Shown here in pieces: positions 25,672 to 36,077 of a stretch of 64,000 bases of DNA. The stretch lies in contig NZ_RMVG01000015.1 of assembly GCF_003813865.1 (NCBI RefSeq), positions 60,513 through 124,512 on the forward strand. The letters are read 5' to 3'. The position numbers were made by a program, and so were the translations under genes. Positions within the stretch are counted from its first letter, which is position 1. Every line of letters starts with the position of its first letter. The notes beneath the pieces were generated by a model, which did not search any database, was not told where the DNA came from, and worked only from the letters and a program-made list of their open reading frames with translations. The stretch comes from Candidatus Pantoea deserta (GTDB taxonomy: Bacteria > Pseudomonadota > Gammaproteobacteria > Enterobacterales > Enterobacteriaceae).

Positions 25672-26651
25672 CGTTTATCAAGACGCTGCAACCCCATCGC
25701 CAGCAGCAGGCTGCCCGCCAGCGTCACGCCGAATACCCAGGGCAGATCCAGCAGCGGCCGTGACATATCGTCGTAATGGCGCGTGCGCAGGAAGTGGATA
25801 AACAGCGCGTGAAAGCCATAAATCGGCAGGGAATAGCGTGAAAGAGTGCCCAGTACCGGCAGGGTGCGGCTGTTCAGCGCGTTCTTGAACAGCACCAGCA
25901 GGCTGATGGCGGCAATAAACACCAGCGGACCGCAGTAGAGATACCAGCGGTCGTTGAACGCGCCGTTAACGATGAGCGCCTGTTTGGTGCCGAGCGTGAT
26001 GCCGATGACGCAGGCGGCAAACAGCCCGGCCGCCAGCGGCGTCACGCCGCGCTTCTGTGTCTCCATGGTGCCGATGGCGCGACCCAGCAGGGCATACAGC
26101 AGATAGTAAATACTGTCGCCGCTGACGTAGAGATTAACCGGCAGCCAGTGAAACGGCCCGACCGCCTGATCGACGGTGTTGGGATTAGCCAGCACCGCCA
26201 GCACCAGCACCAGCAGCGCCACATAGCGCGGCTGCACGCTCTTCACCTGAATCAGCGGCGACAACAGATAGATGCCGATGAGCGCGAAGAAAAACCACAG
26301 ATGATAGAACACCGGCTTCTGAAGCATTTTCAGCAGCGAGCGTCCCTCGCTGATGGGCGTCAGCCAGGTAATATAGGCCAGCGCCACCGCGCTATAGAAC
26401 AGCAGGCACAGCACCAGCCGCAGCAGATGGCGCGGCTGCGCGCTGCGCTCGCCGAAGAACAGGTAGCCTGAAATCATAAAAAAGAGCGGCACGCAGACGC
26501 GCGACGCGGAGTTCAGCAGGTTGGCAATGTCCCACCAGTGCCCCGTCACCGCCAGAGGACCGGTGATATACCAGGTGGTGGTATGGATCACGATCACCAT
26601 CAAACAGGCGACCGCGCGTAAATTGTCGATCCAGCAAATCTTTTGCGACAT
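25656..26651 (-). CDS. wecH: O-acetyltransferase WecH (YiaH)
   Basis: The 331-residue acyltransferase-3 membrane protein is the same length as E. coli WecH. The N terminus ICWIDNLRAVACLMVIVIHT carries the conserved catalytic-type His. About ten transmembrane segments follow, with FFMISGYLFFGERSAQPRH and KPVFYHLWFFFALIGIYLLSPL between them. WecH adds O-acetyl groups to enterobacterial common antigen. The frame is open to 26777, but ATG 26651 fits the family. It is convergent and overlapping with the AraC-type regulator gene and divergent from glyQ, its neighbour in E. coli as well. Confidence 0.95.
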   Translation of the reverse strand: MSQKICWIDNLRAVACLMVIVIHTTTWYITGPLAVTGHWWDIANLLNSASRVCVPLFFMISGYLFFGERSAQPRHLLRLVLCLLFYSAVALAYITWLTPISEGRSLLKMLQKPVFYHLWFFFALIGIYLLSPLIQVKSVQPRYVALLVLVLAVLANPNTVDQAVGPFHWLPVNLYVSGDSIYYLLYALLGRAIGTMETQKRGVTPLAAGLFAACVIGITLGTKQALIVNGAFNDRWYLYCGPLVFIAAISLLVLFKNALNSRTLPVLGTLSRYSLPIYGFHALFIHFLRTRHYDDMSRPLLDLPWVFGVTLAGSLLLAMGLQRLDKRHWVS

Positions 26652-26782
26652 CGGTTCCTCTTGCGCATGACGTTGGTGCGAAGAAGGGTAGACAGTCGCA
26701 TCGACCACAACAACCTTTCGCATCAGGTTTAGGAGCCGTCTGGCCGCTGGATTTCCGGCTGCACATCGCGCGGTCAAAGGGT

Positions 26783-26788
26783 ATACTG
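26783..26788 (+). promoter_or_regulatory. Probable -10 element of glyQS
   Basis: TATACT lies 44 bases upstream of glyQ, preceded by GGG. No good -35 is visible at standard spacing. Assigned from position and hexamer only. Confidence 0.35.
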
Positions 26789-26831
26789 TCGCACTCTTTT
26801 TTCATCTACCCGACTCGCGTGCGAAATCATC

Positions 26832-27743
26832 ATGCAAAAGTTTGATACCAAAACCTTTCAGGGCTTGATCCTGACATTGCAGGATTACTGGGCGCGTCAG
26901 GGCTGCACCATCGTTCAGCCGCTGGACATGGAAGTGGGCGCTGGCACTTCACACCCTATGACCTGCCTGCGCGCACTTGGCCCTGAGCCGATTGCCGCAG
27001 CTTACGTACAACCGTCACGCCGTCCCACCGACGGACGCTACGGCGAAAACCCGAACCGCTTACAGCACTACTACCAGTTCCAGGTGATCATCAAGCCATC
27101 GCCTGACAACATTCAGGAGCTGTATCTCGGATCGCTGAAAGAACTGGGTATGGATCCCACCGTGCATGATATTCGCTTCGTGGAAGATAACTGGGAAAAC
27201 CCGACGCTGGGCGCGTGGGGCCTCGGCTGGGAAGTGTGGCTTAACGGTATGGAAGTCACCCAGTTCACCTACTTCCAGCAGGTCGGCGGCCTGGAGTGTA
27301 AGCCGGTCACCGGCGAAATCACCTACGGCCTGGAGCGTCTGGCGATGTATATCCAGGGCGTCGACAGCGTCTACGATCTGGTCTGGAGCGACGGCCCGCT
27401 GGGTAAAACCACCTACGGCGACGTGTTCCATCAGAACGAAGTCGAGCAGTCGACCTACAACTTCGAATACGCCGACGTCGATTTCCTCTTTACCTGCTTC
27501 GAGCAGTACGAAAAAGAGGCGCAGCAGCTGCTGGCGCTGGAAAAACCGCTGCCGCTGCCGGCCTACGAGCGCATCCTGAAAGCCGCGCACAGCTTTAACC
27601 TGCTGGATGCGCGCAAGGCGATCTCTGTAACCGAGCGCCAGCGCTATATTCTGCGCATCCGCACCCTGACCAAAGCCGTGGCTGAAGCCTACTACGCCTC
27701 CCGCGAGGCGCTGGGCTTCCCGATGTGCAATAACAACAAGTAA
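26832..27743 (+). CDS. glyQ: Glycyl-tRNA synthetase alpha subunit
   Basis: The 303-residue class II aminoacyl-tRNA synthetase subunit matches E. coli GlyQ (303 aa). Motif blocks such as [20 protein letters not shown] (around residues 40-59) and [19 protein letters not shown] are recognisable, as is [20 protein letters not shown]. It activates glycine and works as an alpha2-beta2 complex with GlyS. It is separated from glyS by 9 bases. Start ATG 26832 gives the canonical [13 protein letters not shown]. Confidence 0.98.
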   Translation: MQKFDTKTFQGLILTLQDYWARQGCTIVQPLDMEVGAGTSHPMTCLRALGPEPIAAAYVQPSRRPTDGRYGENPNRLQHYYQFQVIIKPSPDNIQELYLGSLKELGMDPTVHDIRFVEDNWENPTLGAWGLGWEVWLNGMEVTQFTYFQQVGGLECKPVTGEITYGLERLAMYIQGVDSVYDLVWSDGPLGKTTYGDVFHQNEVEQSTYNFEYADVDFLFTCFEQYEKEAQQLLALEKPLPLPAYERILKAAHSFNLLDARKAISVTERQRYILRIRTLTKAVAEAYYASREALGFPMCNNNK

Positions 27744-27752
27744 GAGGCAGCC

Positions 27753-29822
27753 ATGACTGAAAAAACGTTTCTGGTGGAAATTGGCACCGAAGAGCTGCCG
27801 CCGAAAGCCCTGCGTAGCCTGGCTGAAGCTTTTGCCGCCCAGGTGACCGCCGAACTGGATGGCGCCGGTCTGGCTCACGGCGACGTTCGCTGGTACGCCG
27901 CGCCGCGTCGTCTGGCGCTGAAAGTGGACGCGCTGAGTTCAGCGCAGGCCGATCGCGAAGTTGAAAAACGCGGTCCGGCCGTGGCCGCCGCCTTTGACGC
28001 CGAGGGTAAGCCCACAAAAGCCGCGGAAGGCTGGGCGCGCGGCAACGGCATCACGGTTGACCAGGCTGAGCGTCTGAGTACCGACAAAGGGGAATGGCTG
28101 GTGTATCGCGCTCAGGTGAAAGGCGAATCCGCCCAGTCGCTGCTGCCCGCGATGATCGCCAGCGCGCTCAGCAAGCTGCCCATCCCGAAACTGATGCGCT
28201 GGGGCGCGAGCGACGTGCAGTTTGTCCGTCCGGTGCACACCGTTACCCTGCTGCTGGGTGAAGAGCTGATCCCGGCGACGATTCTCGGCATTGAATCAGG
28301 CCGCACGATTCGCGGCCATCGCTTTATGGGCGAGCCGGAGTTCACGATCGACAGCGCCGATCAGTATCCTGCTATTCTGGAGACGCGCGGCAAAGTTATC
28401 GCCGATTACGCGGCACGTAAGGCGCAGATCAAAGCCGATGCGGAAGCTGCCGCGCGGCAGCTGGGCGGCAACGCCGATCTGAGCGACAGCCTGCTGGAAG
28501 AGGTGACCTCGCTGGTGGAGTGGCCGGTGGTGCTGACGGCGACCTTTGAAGAGAAGTTCCTCAAGGTGCCTGCGGAAGCGCTGGTCTACACCATGAAAGG
28601 CGACCAGAAATATTTCCCGGTCTATGACGACGCGGGCAAGCTGCTGCCGAACTTCATCTTCGTCACCAATATCGAATCGCGCGATCCGCAGCAGATTATT
28701 GCGGGTAATGAGAAGGTTGTGCGCCCGCGTCTGGCGGATGCGGAATTTTTCTTTAACACCGACCGCAAGAAGCGTCTGGAAGATCATCTGCCGCGCCTTG
28801 AAACCGTGCTGTTCCAGAAAGAGCTTGGCACGCTGCGCGACAAGACCGACCGTATTCAGGCGCTGGCGGGCTGGATCGCCGCGCAAATCGGCGCTGACGT
28901 TAACCACGCCACGCGCGCGGGCCTGCTCTCCAAGTGCGACCTGATGACCAACATGGTGTTCGAGTTTACCGACACTCAGGGCGTCATGGGGATGCACTAT
29001 GCGCGTCACGACGGCGAAGCCGAAGACGTGGCGGTGGCGCTCAACGAGCAGTATCAGCCGCGCTACGCCGGCGACGATCTGCCGTCGAACCCGGTCGCCT
29101 GCGCGCTGGCCATCGCCGACAAGATGGACACCCTGGCAGGGATCTTCGGCATCGGTCAGCATCCGAAGGGCGATAAAGACCCGTTTGCGCTGCGTCGCGC
29201 CGCGCTGGGCGTGCTGCGCATTATCGTTGAGAAAAATCTGCCGCTCGATCTGCAAACGCTGACCGAAGAGGCGGTGCGTCTCTACGGCAGCAAGCTGAGC
29301 AATGCGCAGGTGGTCGACGACGTCATCGACTTTATGCTGGGCCGTTTCCGCAGCTGGTATCAGGAAGAAGGCCACAGCATCGATACGCTACAGGCGGTGC
29401 TGGCGCGTCGTCCGACCCGTCCTGCCGACTTTGACGCGCGCATGAAGGCGGTATCGCACTTCCGCACGCTGGACGAAGCGGCGGCGCTGGCGGCAGCCAA
29501 CAAGCGCGTCTCCAACATCCTCGCGAAATCGACGGAAACCCTGAACGAAAATGTGCAGGCGTCGCTGCTGAAAGAGAACGAAGAGATCCAGCTGGCGACC
29601 TTCGTTACCGCGCTGGACGACAAGCTGCAACCTTACTTTGCGGAAGGCCGCTATCAGGATGCCCTGATCGAGCTGGCGCAGCTGCGCGCCGCCGTAGATA
29701 ACTTCTTCGACAAGGTAATGGTGAACGCGGAGGATGCCGAAGTGCGCATTAACCGTCTGACGCTGCTGGCGAAACTGCGCGCGCTCTTCTTGCAGGTGGC
29801 GGATATTTCACTGTTGCAGTAA
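27753..29822 (+). CDS. glyS: Glycyl-tRNA synthetase beta subunit
   Basis: The 689-residue partner of GlyQ equals E. coli GlyS in length. It begins [20 protein letters not shown]. It contains the HD-like region near [23 protein letters not shown] and ends in the DALR anticodon-binding domain ([22 protein letters not shown]). It binds tRNA-Gly and supports charging. It is cotranscribed with glyQ and followed by a strong bidirectional terminator shared with the convergent yibF. Confidence 0.98.
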   Translation: MTEKTFLVEIGTEELPPKALRSLAEAFAAQVTAELDGAGLAHGDVRWYAAPRRLALKVDALSSAQADREVEKRGPAVAAAFDAEGKPTKAAEGWARGNGITVDQAERLSTDKGEWLVYRAQVKGESAQSLLPAMIASALSKLPIPKLMRWGASDVQFVRPVHTVTLLLGEELIPATILGIESGRTIRGHRFMGEPEFTIDSADQYPAILETRGKVIADYAARKAQIKADAEAAARQLGGNADLSDSLLEEVTSLVEWPVVLTATFEEKFLKVPAEALVYTMKGDQKYFPVYDDAGKLLPNFIFVTNIESRDPQQIIAGNEKVVRPRLADAEFFFNTDRKKRLEDHLPRLETVLFQKELGTLRDKTDRIQALAGWIAAQIGADVNHATRAGLLSKCDLMTNMVFEFTDTQGVMGMHYARHDGEAEDVAVALNEQYQPRYAGDDLPSNPVACALAIADKMDTLAGIFGIGQHPKGDKDPFALRRAALGVLRIIVEKNLPLDLQTLTEEAVRLYGSKLSNAQVVDDVIDFMLGRFRSWYQEEGHSIDTLQAVLARRPTRPADFDARMKAVSHFRTLDEAAALAAANKRVSNILAKSTETLNENVQASLLKENEEIQLATFVTALDDKLQPYFAEGRYQDALIELAQLRAAVDNFFDKVMVNAEDAEVRINRLTLLAKLRALFLQVADISLLQ

Positions 29823-29838
29823 CCGGGCAGTAAATGAA

Positions 29839-29868
29839 AAAAAGGCCGACAGCACTGTCGGCCTTTTT
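29839..29868. terminator. Bidirectional terminator between glyS and yibF
   Basis: A 14-base perfect inverted repeat (AAAAAGGCCGACAG / CTGTCGGCCTTTTT) with a 2-base loop lies 16 bases after the glyS stop. A- and T-runs lie at each end, so it can also end yibF transcription from the other side. Confidence 0.92.
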
Positions 29869-29930
29869 ACTGGCGCTCGCCGGTAACGCATCAAAGCGAG
29901 CTGCGGCTTATCGCGGCTGACAGCCTGGCC

Positions 29931-30542
29931 TTAGCTGGCCGGCGGCGCGGTTCTGGCGAAACTCTCGCGCTGAAACAAATTCTCCGCCAGCTTGATCAGC
30001 GCCGGACGGTCAACGCACCAGTTGGGCGCCACATGACGGAAGTTGATATAGCCGATCATGCAGCCTGTCGCGACATCGGCAAGATTAAGCGTGCCGCTGT
30101 TCAGCCATTTCCCCTCTGCTGCGATCGCCTCCAGCTTATCCAGCCCGCGCAGAATCTTTTCGCGATGGCGCGTCAGCACCTCGGCAGACTGCTGCTCCGG
30201 CGCGCGCAGCTTTTCGCGCACGATAATGCTGGCGCAGTCGCTGACGCCATCCGCCAGCCGTTCAACCTGGCGAATATGCAGCGCCAGCCAGGGGTCGTCC
30301 GGCAGCAGCGCAGGTTCACTGCCGCGCAGTTCTAAAAACTGCGCGATAATAGAGGAGTCGAACCAGGCCTGATCGTTATCATCAATCAGCGTCGGCACTT
30401 TACCCAGCGGATTGTAGTGAGAGACGTGGCTGTCGGGGCTATAGGGCGCATCGTTAACAAACTCGAAAACGATGCCTTTTTCCAGCAGGATAACCGATAT
30501 TTTCCGCACAAAAGGGCTGGTGTAGCTGCCAATCAGTTTCAT
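29931..30542 (-). CDS. yibF: Glutathione S-transferase-like protein YibF
   Basis: The 203-residue protein has a thioredoxin-fold N-terminal GST domain (SYTSPFVRKISVILLEKGI, with Ser/Thr in the glutathione-activating area; NPLGKVPTL carries the cis-proline). An all-alpha C-terminal domain ends in ESFARTAPP. It matches E. coli YibF, a GST homologue without a proven substrate. Glutathione-dependent activity is inferred from family. In the window it lies between glyS and the fdo-fdhE operon, with a 29-base gap to fdhE on the same strand. It could be read through from fdhE. Confidence 0.94.
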   Translation of the reverse strand: MKLIGSYTSPFVRKISVILLEKGIVFEFVNDAPYSPDSHVSHYNPLGKVPTLIDDNDQAWFDSSIIAQFLELRGSEPALLPDDPWLALHIRQVERLADGVSDCASIIVREKLRAPEQQSAEVLTRHREKILRGLDKLEAIAAEGKWLNSGTLNLADVATGCMIGYINFRHVAPNWCVDRPALIKLAENLFQRESFARTAPPAS

Positions 30543-30571
30543 CGCACTCCTCCGCCATCACAAAGGGTTAA

Positions 30572-31498
30572 TCAGCTCTCATCGGGAAACAGAAACGGAT
30601 TCAGGCTGCTGCGTGAGAAGCCTTCCTGCTCCATGCGCGCATCCAGCACCAGCGAAGCGAGATCGTCCGCGACAGGCTCCAGCGCCGGATCCTTCTCCTG
30701 ATAAAGCATTTTCAGGTAGGTGCCGCAGTCGCCGCAGCTCTCTGCTTTAATCGCCGCCTGTTCGCTGTCCAGCGACCAGTAGTGCAGATCGCGCGTCTGT
30801 TCGCAGTTGCTGCATTTGCTGCGCGCCACATACCATTCGCTCTCGCACAGGTTGCAGTGCAGGTAGCGCAGCCCCTGCTGCGTGCCCAGATGCACCACGC
30901 TCGCCACCGGCATACTGGCGCAAACCGGGCAAAACTGGCGCTGTTCGCCATATTCCGCCCGCGCTTTGCCAGGGATCAGCGCGGCCATCTGCGCCCAGTA
31001 AACCGAAAGCGCGGCCCAGATAAAGGGAGCTTTATCGCTGCTGACCAGCGCAAATTCTCCCGCCAGCAGCGCGCTGGCCAGCGTCTCCAGTTCGCCAGCG
31101 GCGGTTTTTTCCAGATTTTCCAGCACCGCCAGCGCCTGACCGGTCATCTCCGGCTTTAATTCGGCGATAAGCGAGTGCAGCAGGCGCTGCCAGTGCGCAT
31201 CGCGCGGCAGCGTATGAATATCCAGCGGCGGCTTGCCTTCGGCCGCGCTCTGCACCAGTCGATCGTAGAGATCGCGGTGCAGCGGATGGTCGTACAGGAC
31301 GATCTCCTGCGCCTGGGCGATCTTGGCGGCGAAGCGCAGATAGTCGCCCAGAGGATTTTTATCCGCCAGTTCGCGCAGCCGCGCGGCGCGGCGGCTATAG
31401 AGGTTCTTCAGCCGGGGAAAAAGTAACGGCGGAATCGTATCCGCCGTTGTTTTTTCGCCTTTCTCCAGCTGGTCTTGCGGGATAATGCGAATACTCAT
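30572..31498 (-). CDS. fdhE: Formate dehydrogenase accessory protein FdhE
   Basis: The 308-residue cytoplasmic protein is needed for assembly of the respiratory formate dehydrogenases. The C-terminal half has four rubredoxin-like CxxC motifs: [24 protein letters not shown] and CGDCGTY. These bind iron in the E. coli protein. The family N terminus [13 protein letters not shown] sets ATG 31498, which shares its A with the fdoI stop (TGATG). It is the last gene of fdoGHI-fdhE, as in E. coli. Confidence 0.96.
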   Translation of the reverse strand: MSIRIIPQDQLEKGEKTTADTIPPLLFPRLKNLYSRRAARLRELADKNPLGDYLRFAAKIAQAQEIVLYDHPLHRDLYDRLVQSAAEGKPPLDIHTLPRDAHWQRLLHSLIAELKPEMTGQALAVLENLEKTAAGELETLASALLAGEFALVSSDKAPFIWAALSVYWAQMAALIPGKARAEYGEQRQFCPVCASMPVASVVHLGTQQGLRYLHCNLCESEWYVARSKCSNCEQTRDLHYWSLDSEQAAIKAESCGDCGTYLKMLYQEKDPALEPVADDLASLVLDARMEQEGFSRSSLNPFLFPDES

Positions 31499-32139
31499 CA
31501 GGGGCGTTTTTCCTGTTGTGTTGAGCGGTTGCGCTGCTCGCGATACCAGCGGGGATGATGTTTCTCCGCCCATGCGGATGTCACCCAGCCTTCAACCATA
31601 GCGGTGAGCGTGCCTTTGACCCACAGCGCCGCATAAATGTGCACCATGATAACGACAATCAGGCCCACGGCGGCAAGGGAGTGCACCAGCAGCGCGGCGC
31701 GGATCATCGGGATGTTAAAGGCGCCGGCAAACCACGGACGCCAGATGACCACACCGCTAAGCAGCAGCAGTATTAAGCTGATAATAGCAGCCCAGAACAC
31801 ACACTTCTGGCCGAAATTGTAGCGGCCAGTATCGCCGACCTCTTCGTTGAGGGCAATTTTATGGATATTGCGCGCCCACAGCAGGTCGTCTTTATTCACC
31901 AGGTTATGATGCCAGTAGCGGAAAAACATCAGCAGAAAGGCCGCAAACATCGTCACGCCGATAAAGGGGTGCAGAATGCGCGCCAGCTGCGGCGTGCCCA
32001 GCACATTCATCAGCCAGTTAAACGAGGGAAAAAGAAAACCCAGTCCGCTGAGCGCCGCCAGCATAAAACAGATGGCGACAATCCAGTGGTTAATACGCTC
32101 CGCCGCACGGTAGCGAATGATGCGATCGCCTTTTTTCAT
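31498..32139 (-). CDS. fdoI: Formate dehydrogenase-O cytochrome b556 subunit
   Basis: The 213-residue inner membrane subunit has four hydrophobic helices (roughly residues 15-37, 52-72, 111-132 and 149-172). Histidines near [11 protein letters not shown] and [22 protein letters not shown] can ligate the two b haems. It passes electrons from FdoH to the quinone pool. The start overlaps the fdoH stop by 4 bases. It follows the E. coli FdoI pattern (211 aa), and the C terminus is charged and cytoplasmic. Confidence 0.96.
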   Translation of the reverse strand: MKKGDRIIRYRAAERINHWIVAICFMLAALSGLGFLFPSFNWLMNVLGTPQLARILHPFIGVTMFAAFLLMFFRYWHHNLVNKDDLLWARNIHKIALNEEVGDTGRYNFGQKCVFWAAIISLILLLLSGVVIWRPWFAGAFNIPMIRAALLVHSLAAVGLIVVIMVHIYAALWVKGTLTAMVEGWVTSAWAEKHHPRWYREQRNRSTQQEKRP

Positions 32140-33014
32140 TCCTTTTCCTCCTCATGTTCTTCTACGCGGTTTGGCCCAACGCCGACATAGTGAAATACCG
32201 AGGCGGCAAAGGTAGCGGCGAAACCAACGGCCGCCAGTGGCTTCCAGATCCCTTTCCAGAACGTCACGGTGGGGCTGATGCCCGGATTTTCCGGTAGTCC
32301 GTGGTAAAGCTGCGGCTTACTGGCATGGTGCAAGACATACATCACATGGGTGCCGCCGACGCCTGCCGGATCGTAAAGACCGGCGTTTTCAAAGCCGCGC
32401 GACTTCAGTTCGGCCACGCGTTCGGCCGCGAGCTGTTTCATCTCCTCTTTAGTGCCGAAGTGAATCGCGCCGGTCGGGCAGGTTTTTACGCAGGCCGGTT
32501 CCTGTCCGGCACTGACCCGATCGACACAGAGCGTGCACTTATAGGCGCGGTTGTCCTCTTTGTTGATGCGCGGCACGTTAAAGGGGCAGCCTGCTACGCA
32601 GTAGCCGCAGCCGATACAGTGTTCCGACTGAAAATCGACGATGCCGTTGGCGTACTGCACGATGGCGCCCGCCGACGGGCAGGCCTTCAGGCAGCCGGGA
32701 TCGGCGCAGTGCATGCAGCCGTCTTTGCGGATCAGCCACTCCAGACGGCCATGCTCTTCTGTTTCAGAAAAGCGCATGACCGTCCAGGCTTTGGCGTCGA
32801 GATCGGTGGGGTTGTCATAGACGCCGATGTTATGGCCGACGTCAGCGCGAATATCGTTCCACTCCGAGCAGGCCACCTGACAGCCTTTGCAACCGATACA
32901 GGTGGTCACGTCAATCAGCTTGGCGACCTGCTGTTTGTGGTCGCGCGCCTGCGGCGCGGGCGTGAGTGAACTGGTCGCGGAGCGACGAATAATGTCCTGG
33001 GTGGGATAAGCCAT
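32136..33014 (-). CDS. fdoH: Formate dehydrogenase-O iron-sulfur subunit
   Basis: The 292-residue beta subunit carries four [4Fe-4S] ligand sets, visible as [44 protein letters not shown] and CTLCVDR...CVKTCP. A C-terminal transmembrane helix at about 254-275 ([20 protein letters not shown]) anchors it, facing the periplasm. It links FdoG to FdoI. It starts 12 bases after the fdoG stop and overlaps fdoI by 4 bases. Closely matches E. coli FdoH (300 aa). Confidence 0.97.
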   Translation of the reverse strand: MAYPTQDIIRRSATSSLTPAPQARDHKQQVAKLIDVTTCIGCKGCQVACSEWNDIRADVGHNIGVYDNPTDLDAKAWTVMRFSETEEHGRLEWLIRKDGCMHCADPGCLKACPSAGAIVQYANGIVDFQSEHCIGCGYCVAGCPFNVPRINKEDNRAYKCTLCVDRVSAGQEPACVKTCPTGAIHFGTKEEMKQLAAERVAELKSRGFENAGLYDPAGVGGTHVMYVLHHASKPQLYHGLPENPGISPTVTFWKGIWKPLAAVGFAATFAASVFHYVGVGPNRVEEHEEEKE

Positions 33015-33026
33015 GTCCGTTCTCCG

Positions 33027-36000
33027 TTACGCCTTCTCTATTTTCACTAAAAAACCTTTATATTCGGGCGTTTGCGAGTTGGCATCGCCCACTGACGGCG
33101 TCAGCGTATTGGCAAGAAAGCCTTTGCGCGCCGCGCCTTCAAAACCCCAGTGACAGGGAATGCCGACGGTATCGATCGGCTTGCCGTCGATGGTGAGGCG
33201 CTGCAACCGTCGCGTGACCACCGCCTTCGCTTTGATATAGCCGCGTCGGGATGACACTTTGACGCTGTCGCCCGCCTTGATGCCTTTTTCCGCTGCCAGC
33301 TCCTCGCCAATCTCGACGAACTGCTCTGGCTGCGCAATGGCGTTCAGCAGGGCGTGTTTGGTCCAGTGGCGGAACAGCTCGGTAATGGAGTAGGTGGTGG
33401 CGACGCAGGGATACTGGGCCGCCTCGCCCAGCTCTTCGGCGTCACGCGCAAAGAGGCGCGCCACCGGGCTGTGGCTCTGCTGCGGATGCAGCGGGTTGGC
33501 GTCGAGCGGGCTTTCCATCGGTTCATAGTGCTCAGGGAAAGGACCATCGGCCATTTTATCGAGCGCGAACAGATGGCCCATGCCGTCGGGCTGCATAATA
33601 AAGGGTCCGGCTTTCTGCTGCGGCGCAAGGGTCAGCGGATAATCAGGAACGTCGATGCCGTGCCAGCGCTGCCCGTCCCATTCAATCAGGCGACGGCCTG
33701 GATCCCAGGCTTTGCCCTGCTCGTCGGCAGAGGCGCGGTTATACAGGATGCGGCGGTTGGCGGGCCAGGCCCAGGCCCAGCCGGACACCGCGCCCAGACC
33801 TGACGGGTCGGCGTTATCGCGGCGCGCCATCTGGTTGCCTTGCGGCGTCCAGCTGCCGCTATAAATCCAGCAGCCGCTGGCGGTGGTGCCGTCGTTACGC
33901 AGTTCGGCAAAGGAGCTGAGCTGCTGGCCTTTTTTCAGCAGCAGCTTGCCGCTGGCGTCATAGACGTCCTGTAATGCGCGGCCGTTACTCTCCTGCGCCA
34001 CCTCTTCCGGCGATGGATCGGCGGGGTTACGGTAATCCCAGCTCATCGCCATCAGCGGATCTGGCGCGACGCCGCCCTCTTTTTGATAGAGTTCGCGCAG
34101 GCGTAAAAAGAGGTTGCCGAGGATCTTGCCGTCGTGCAGCGCTTCGCCCGGCGGCTCGGCGGCCGCCCAGTGCCACTGAAGCCAGCGCGAGGAGTTAGCG
34201 ACTGAACCATCTTCTTCTGCGAAACAGGAAGAGGGCAGGCGGAACACTTCCGTGTCGATTTGCGCCGGATCAACGTCGTTAAATTCACCGTGCGACTGCC
34301 AGAAGCTGGCGGTTTCGGTGCTGAGCGGATCGATCACCACCATATATTTCAGGCGAGAAAGCGCGCGGCACGCTTTGTTTTTGTTCGGGAAAGCGGCCAG
34401 CAGGTTAAAGCCCTGGATAATGGCCCCGTTCATCTCGCCCTGTTCCATCATCTCTGCCTGCGCCATGCAGTCGTAGCTTTTGTCCCACTTAGGCAGCCAG
34501 TCATAGCCCCACTGATTTTCCGCCGTGGCGTTATCGCCATAGAAGCTTTTCATCAGGCTGACAAAGAATTTATCGGTGTTCTGCCAGTAGTTGACCTGTC
34601 CCGCCAGCGGCGCGACGGGCGTCGCTTTTTGCAGATAGTCCGCCAGCGTCGGCGTTTTTTCCGACGGCAGCGGCAGATAGCCCGGCAGGCTCTGCGCCAG
34701 CAGGCCGAGATCGGTATAGCCCTGTACGTTAGAGTGGCCGCGCAGCGCGTTGATGCCGCCGCCGGGCATGCCGATATTGCCGAGCAGCAGCTGAATCATC
34801 GCCGCGGTGCGGATAATCTGCGCGCCGTTGGTGTGATGCGTCCAGCCCAGCGCGTAGAGGATGGTGGCGGTGCGGTTGGTGGCGCTGGTGGAGGCGAGCT
34901 GCTCACAGACAGAGAGGAAGGTCGCCTGCGGCGTGCCGCACAGACGCTCTACCATTTCCGGCGTGTAGCGGCTGGCATGGACTTTCAGTAGGTTCAGCAC
35001 GCAGCGCGGGTGGCTGAGGCTGTCGTCGCGGCGCGCCTGTCCCTTTTCATCCAGCTCATACTGCCAGCTGCCGCGATCGTACTGACGCGTTTGCGGATCG
35101 TAGCCGCTAAACAGGCCATCTTTGAAGCTGTAACCTTCACTGACGATTAGCGCGGCGTTGGTAAAGGCGCGCACGTACTGCTGCTGAATCTGGTTGTGTT
35201 GCAGCAGATAGTTAATGACGCCCATCAGGAAGGTGACGTCGCTGCCCGCACGCAGCGGCGCATAGAGGTCGGCGACCGATGCCGAACGGTTAAAGCGCGG
35301 ATCGACCACAATTACCTGCGCGTTATTATGGGTTTTCGCTTCGATCACCCATTTAAAGCCGACCGGATGCGCTTCCGCCGGATTGCCGCCCATGATCAGC
35401 ACGACGTTGGCGTTTTTAATATCGTTCCAGTTGTTGGTCATTGCGCCGCGGCCAAAGCTGGGCGCCAGCGCGGCAACCGTTGGCCCGTGGCACAGTCGGG
35501 CCTGGTTCTCCAGCGCGACGATACCCAGCGCACGGGCGAATTTATGGTCGAGCAGGCCGGTTTCGTTGCTGGCCGCCGACGAACAGAACATGGAGGTCGT
35601 CGGCCAGCGGTTGACCGTGAGACCTGCGGCGTTGGTCTGCTGGAAGTGCGCGTCGCGATCCTGCTTCATCAGGCGGGCGATGCGTTCGAACGCCTCCTCC
35701 CAGCTGATACGCTGCCACTTGTCGCTGCCGGGCGCGCGATATTCAGGGTATTTTAATCGCTGATCGCTGTGAATATAGTCGAGTACGCCCGCGCCTTTCG
35801 GGCAAAGAGAGCCGCGGCTTACCGGGTGATCGGGATCGCCCTCGATGTGGTAGATGGCTGAGCGGGCGTTTTTAGCGCCGTCGCCGAGGCTGTAAATCAG
35901 CATGCCGCAGCCAACCGAGCAATAGGTACAGTTGTTACGGGTTTCTCTGGCGCGAACCAGCTTATATTCCCGGATGCTGGCCAGAGCCGTTTCAGGAGCA

Positions 36001-36077
36001 AACCCTAATAACGCCGCACTGGTCCCTGCCATGCCTCCGGCGCAAATCTTAAAAAAACTTCGTCTGGTAATTTGCAT
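33027..36077 (-). CDS. fdoG: Formate dehydrogenase-O catalytic subunit, cysteine variant
   Basis: The 1016-residue molybdopterin oxidoreductase oxidises formate in the periplasm during aerobic or nitrate respiration. A twin-arginine signal (ITRRSFFKICAGG) opens the protein. The [4Fe-4S] ligands CTYCSVGC plus LCPKGAG follow. In E. coli FdoG position 196 is selenocysteine (UGA). Here codon 35490-35492 (minus strand) is TGC, giving LCHGPT with Cys196 as the molybdenum ligand. The frame is continuous, with no in-frame TGA and no need for selenium insertion. Length equals the E. coli protein. It is first of fdoGHI-fdhE and divergent from fdhD. Confidence 0.97.
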   Translation of the reverse strand: MQITRRSFFKICAGGMAGTSAALLGFAPETALASIREYKLVRARETRNNCTYCSVGCGMLIYSLGDGAKNARSAIYHIEGDPDHPVSRGSLCPKGAGVLDYIHSDQRLKYPEYRAPGSDKWQRISWEEAFERIARLMKQDRDAHFQQTNAAGLTVNRWPTTSMFCSSAASNETGLLDHKFARALGIVALENQARLCHGPTVAALAPSFGRGAMTNNWNDIKNANVVLIMGGNPAEAHPVGFKWVIEAKTHNNAQVIVVDPRFNRSASVADLYAPLRAGSDVTFLMGVINYLLQHNQIQQQYVRAFTNAALIVSEGYSFKDGLFSGYDPQTRQYDRGSWQYELDEKGQARRDDSLSHPRCVLNLLKVHASRYTPEMVERLCGTPQATFLSVCEQLASTSATNRTATILYALGWTHHTNGAQIIRTAAMIQLLLGNIGMPGGGINALRGHSNVQGYTDLGLLAQSLPGYLPLPSEKTPTLADYLQKATPVAPLAGQVNYWQNTDKFFVSLMKSFYGDNATAENQWGYDWLPKWDKSYDCMAQAEMMEQGEMNGAIIQGFNLLAAFPNKNKACRALSRLKYMVVIDPLSTETASFWQSHGEFNDVDPAQIDTEVFRLPSSCFAEEDGSVANSSRWLQWHWAAAEPPGEALHDGKILGNLFLRLRELYQKEGGVAPDPLMAMSWDYRNPADPSPEEVAQESNGRALQDVYDASGKLLLKKGQQLSSFAELRNDGTTASGCWIYSGSWTPQGNQMARRDNADPSGLGAVSGWAWAWPANRRILYNRASADEQGKAWDPGRRLIEWDGQRWHGIDVPDYPLTLAPQQKAGPFIMQPDGMGHLFALDKMADGPFPEHYEPMESPLDANPLHPQQSHSPVARLFARDAEELGEAAQYPCVATTYSITELFRHWTKHALLNAIAQPEQFVEIGEELAAEKGIKAGDSVKVSSRRGYIKAKAVVTRRLQRLTIDGKPIDTVGIPCHWGFEGAARKGFLANTLTPSVGDANSQTPEYKGFLVKIEKA

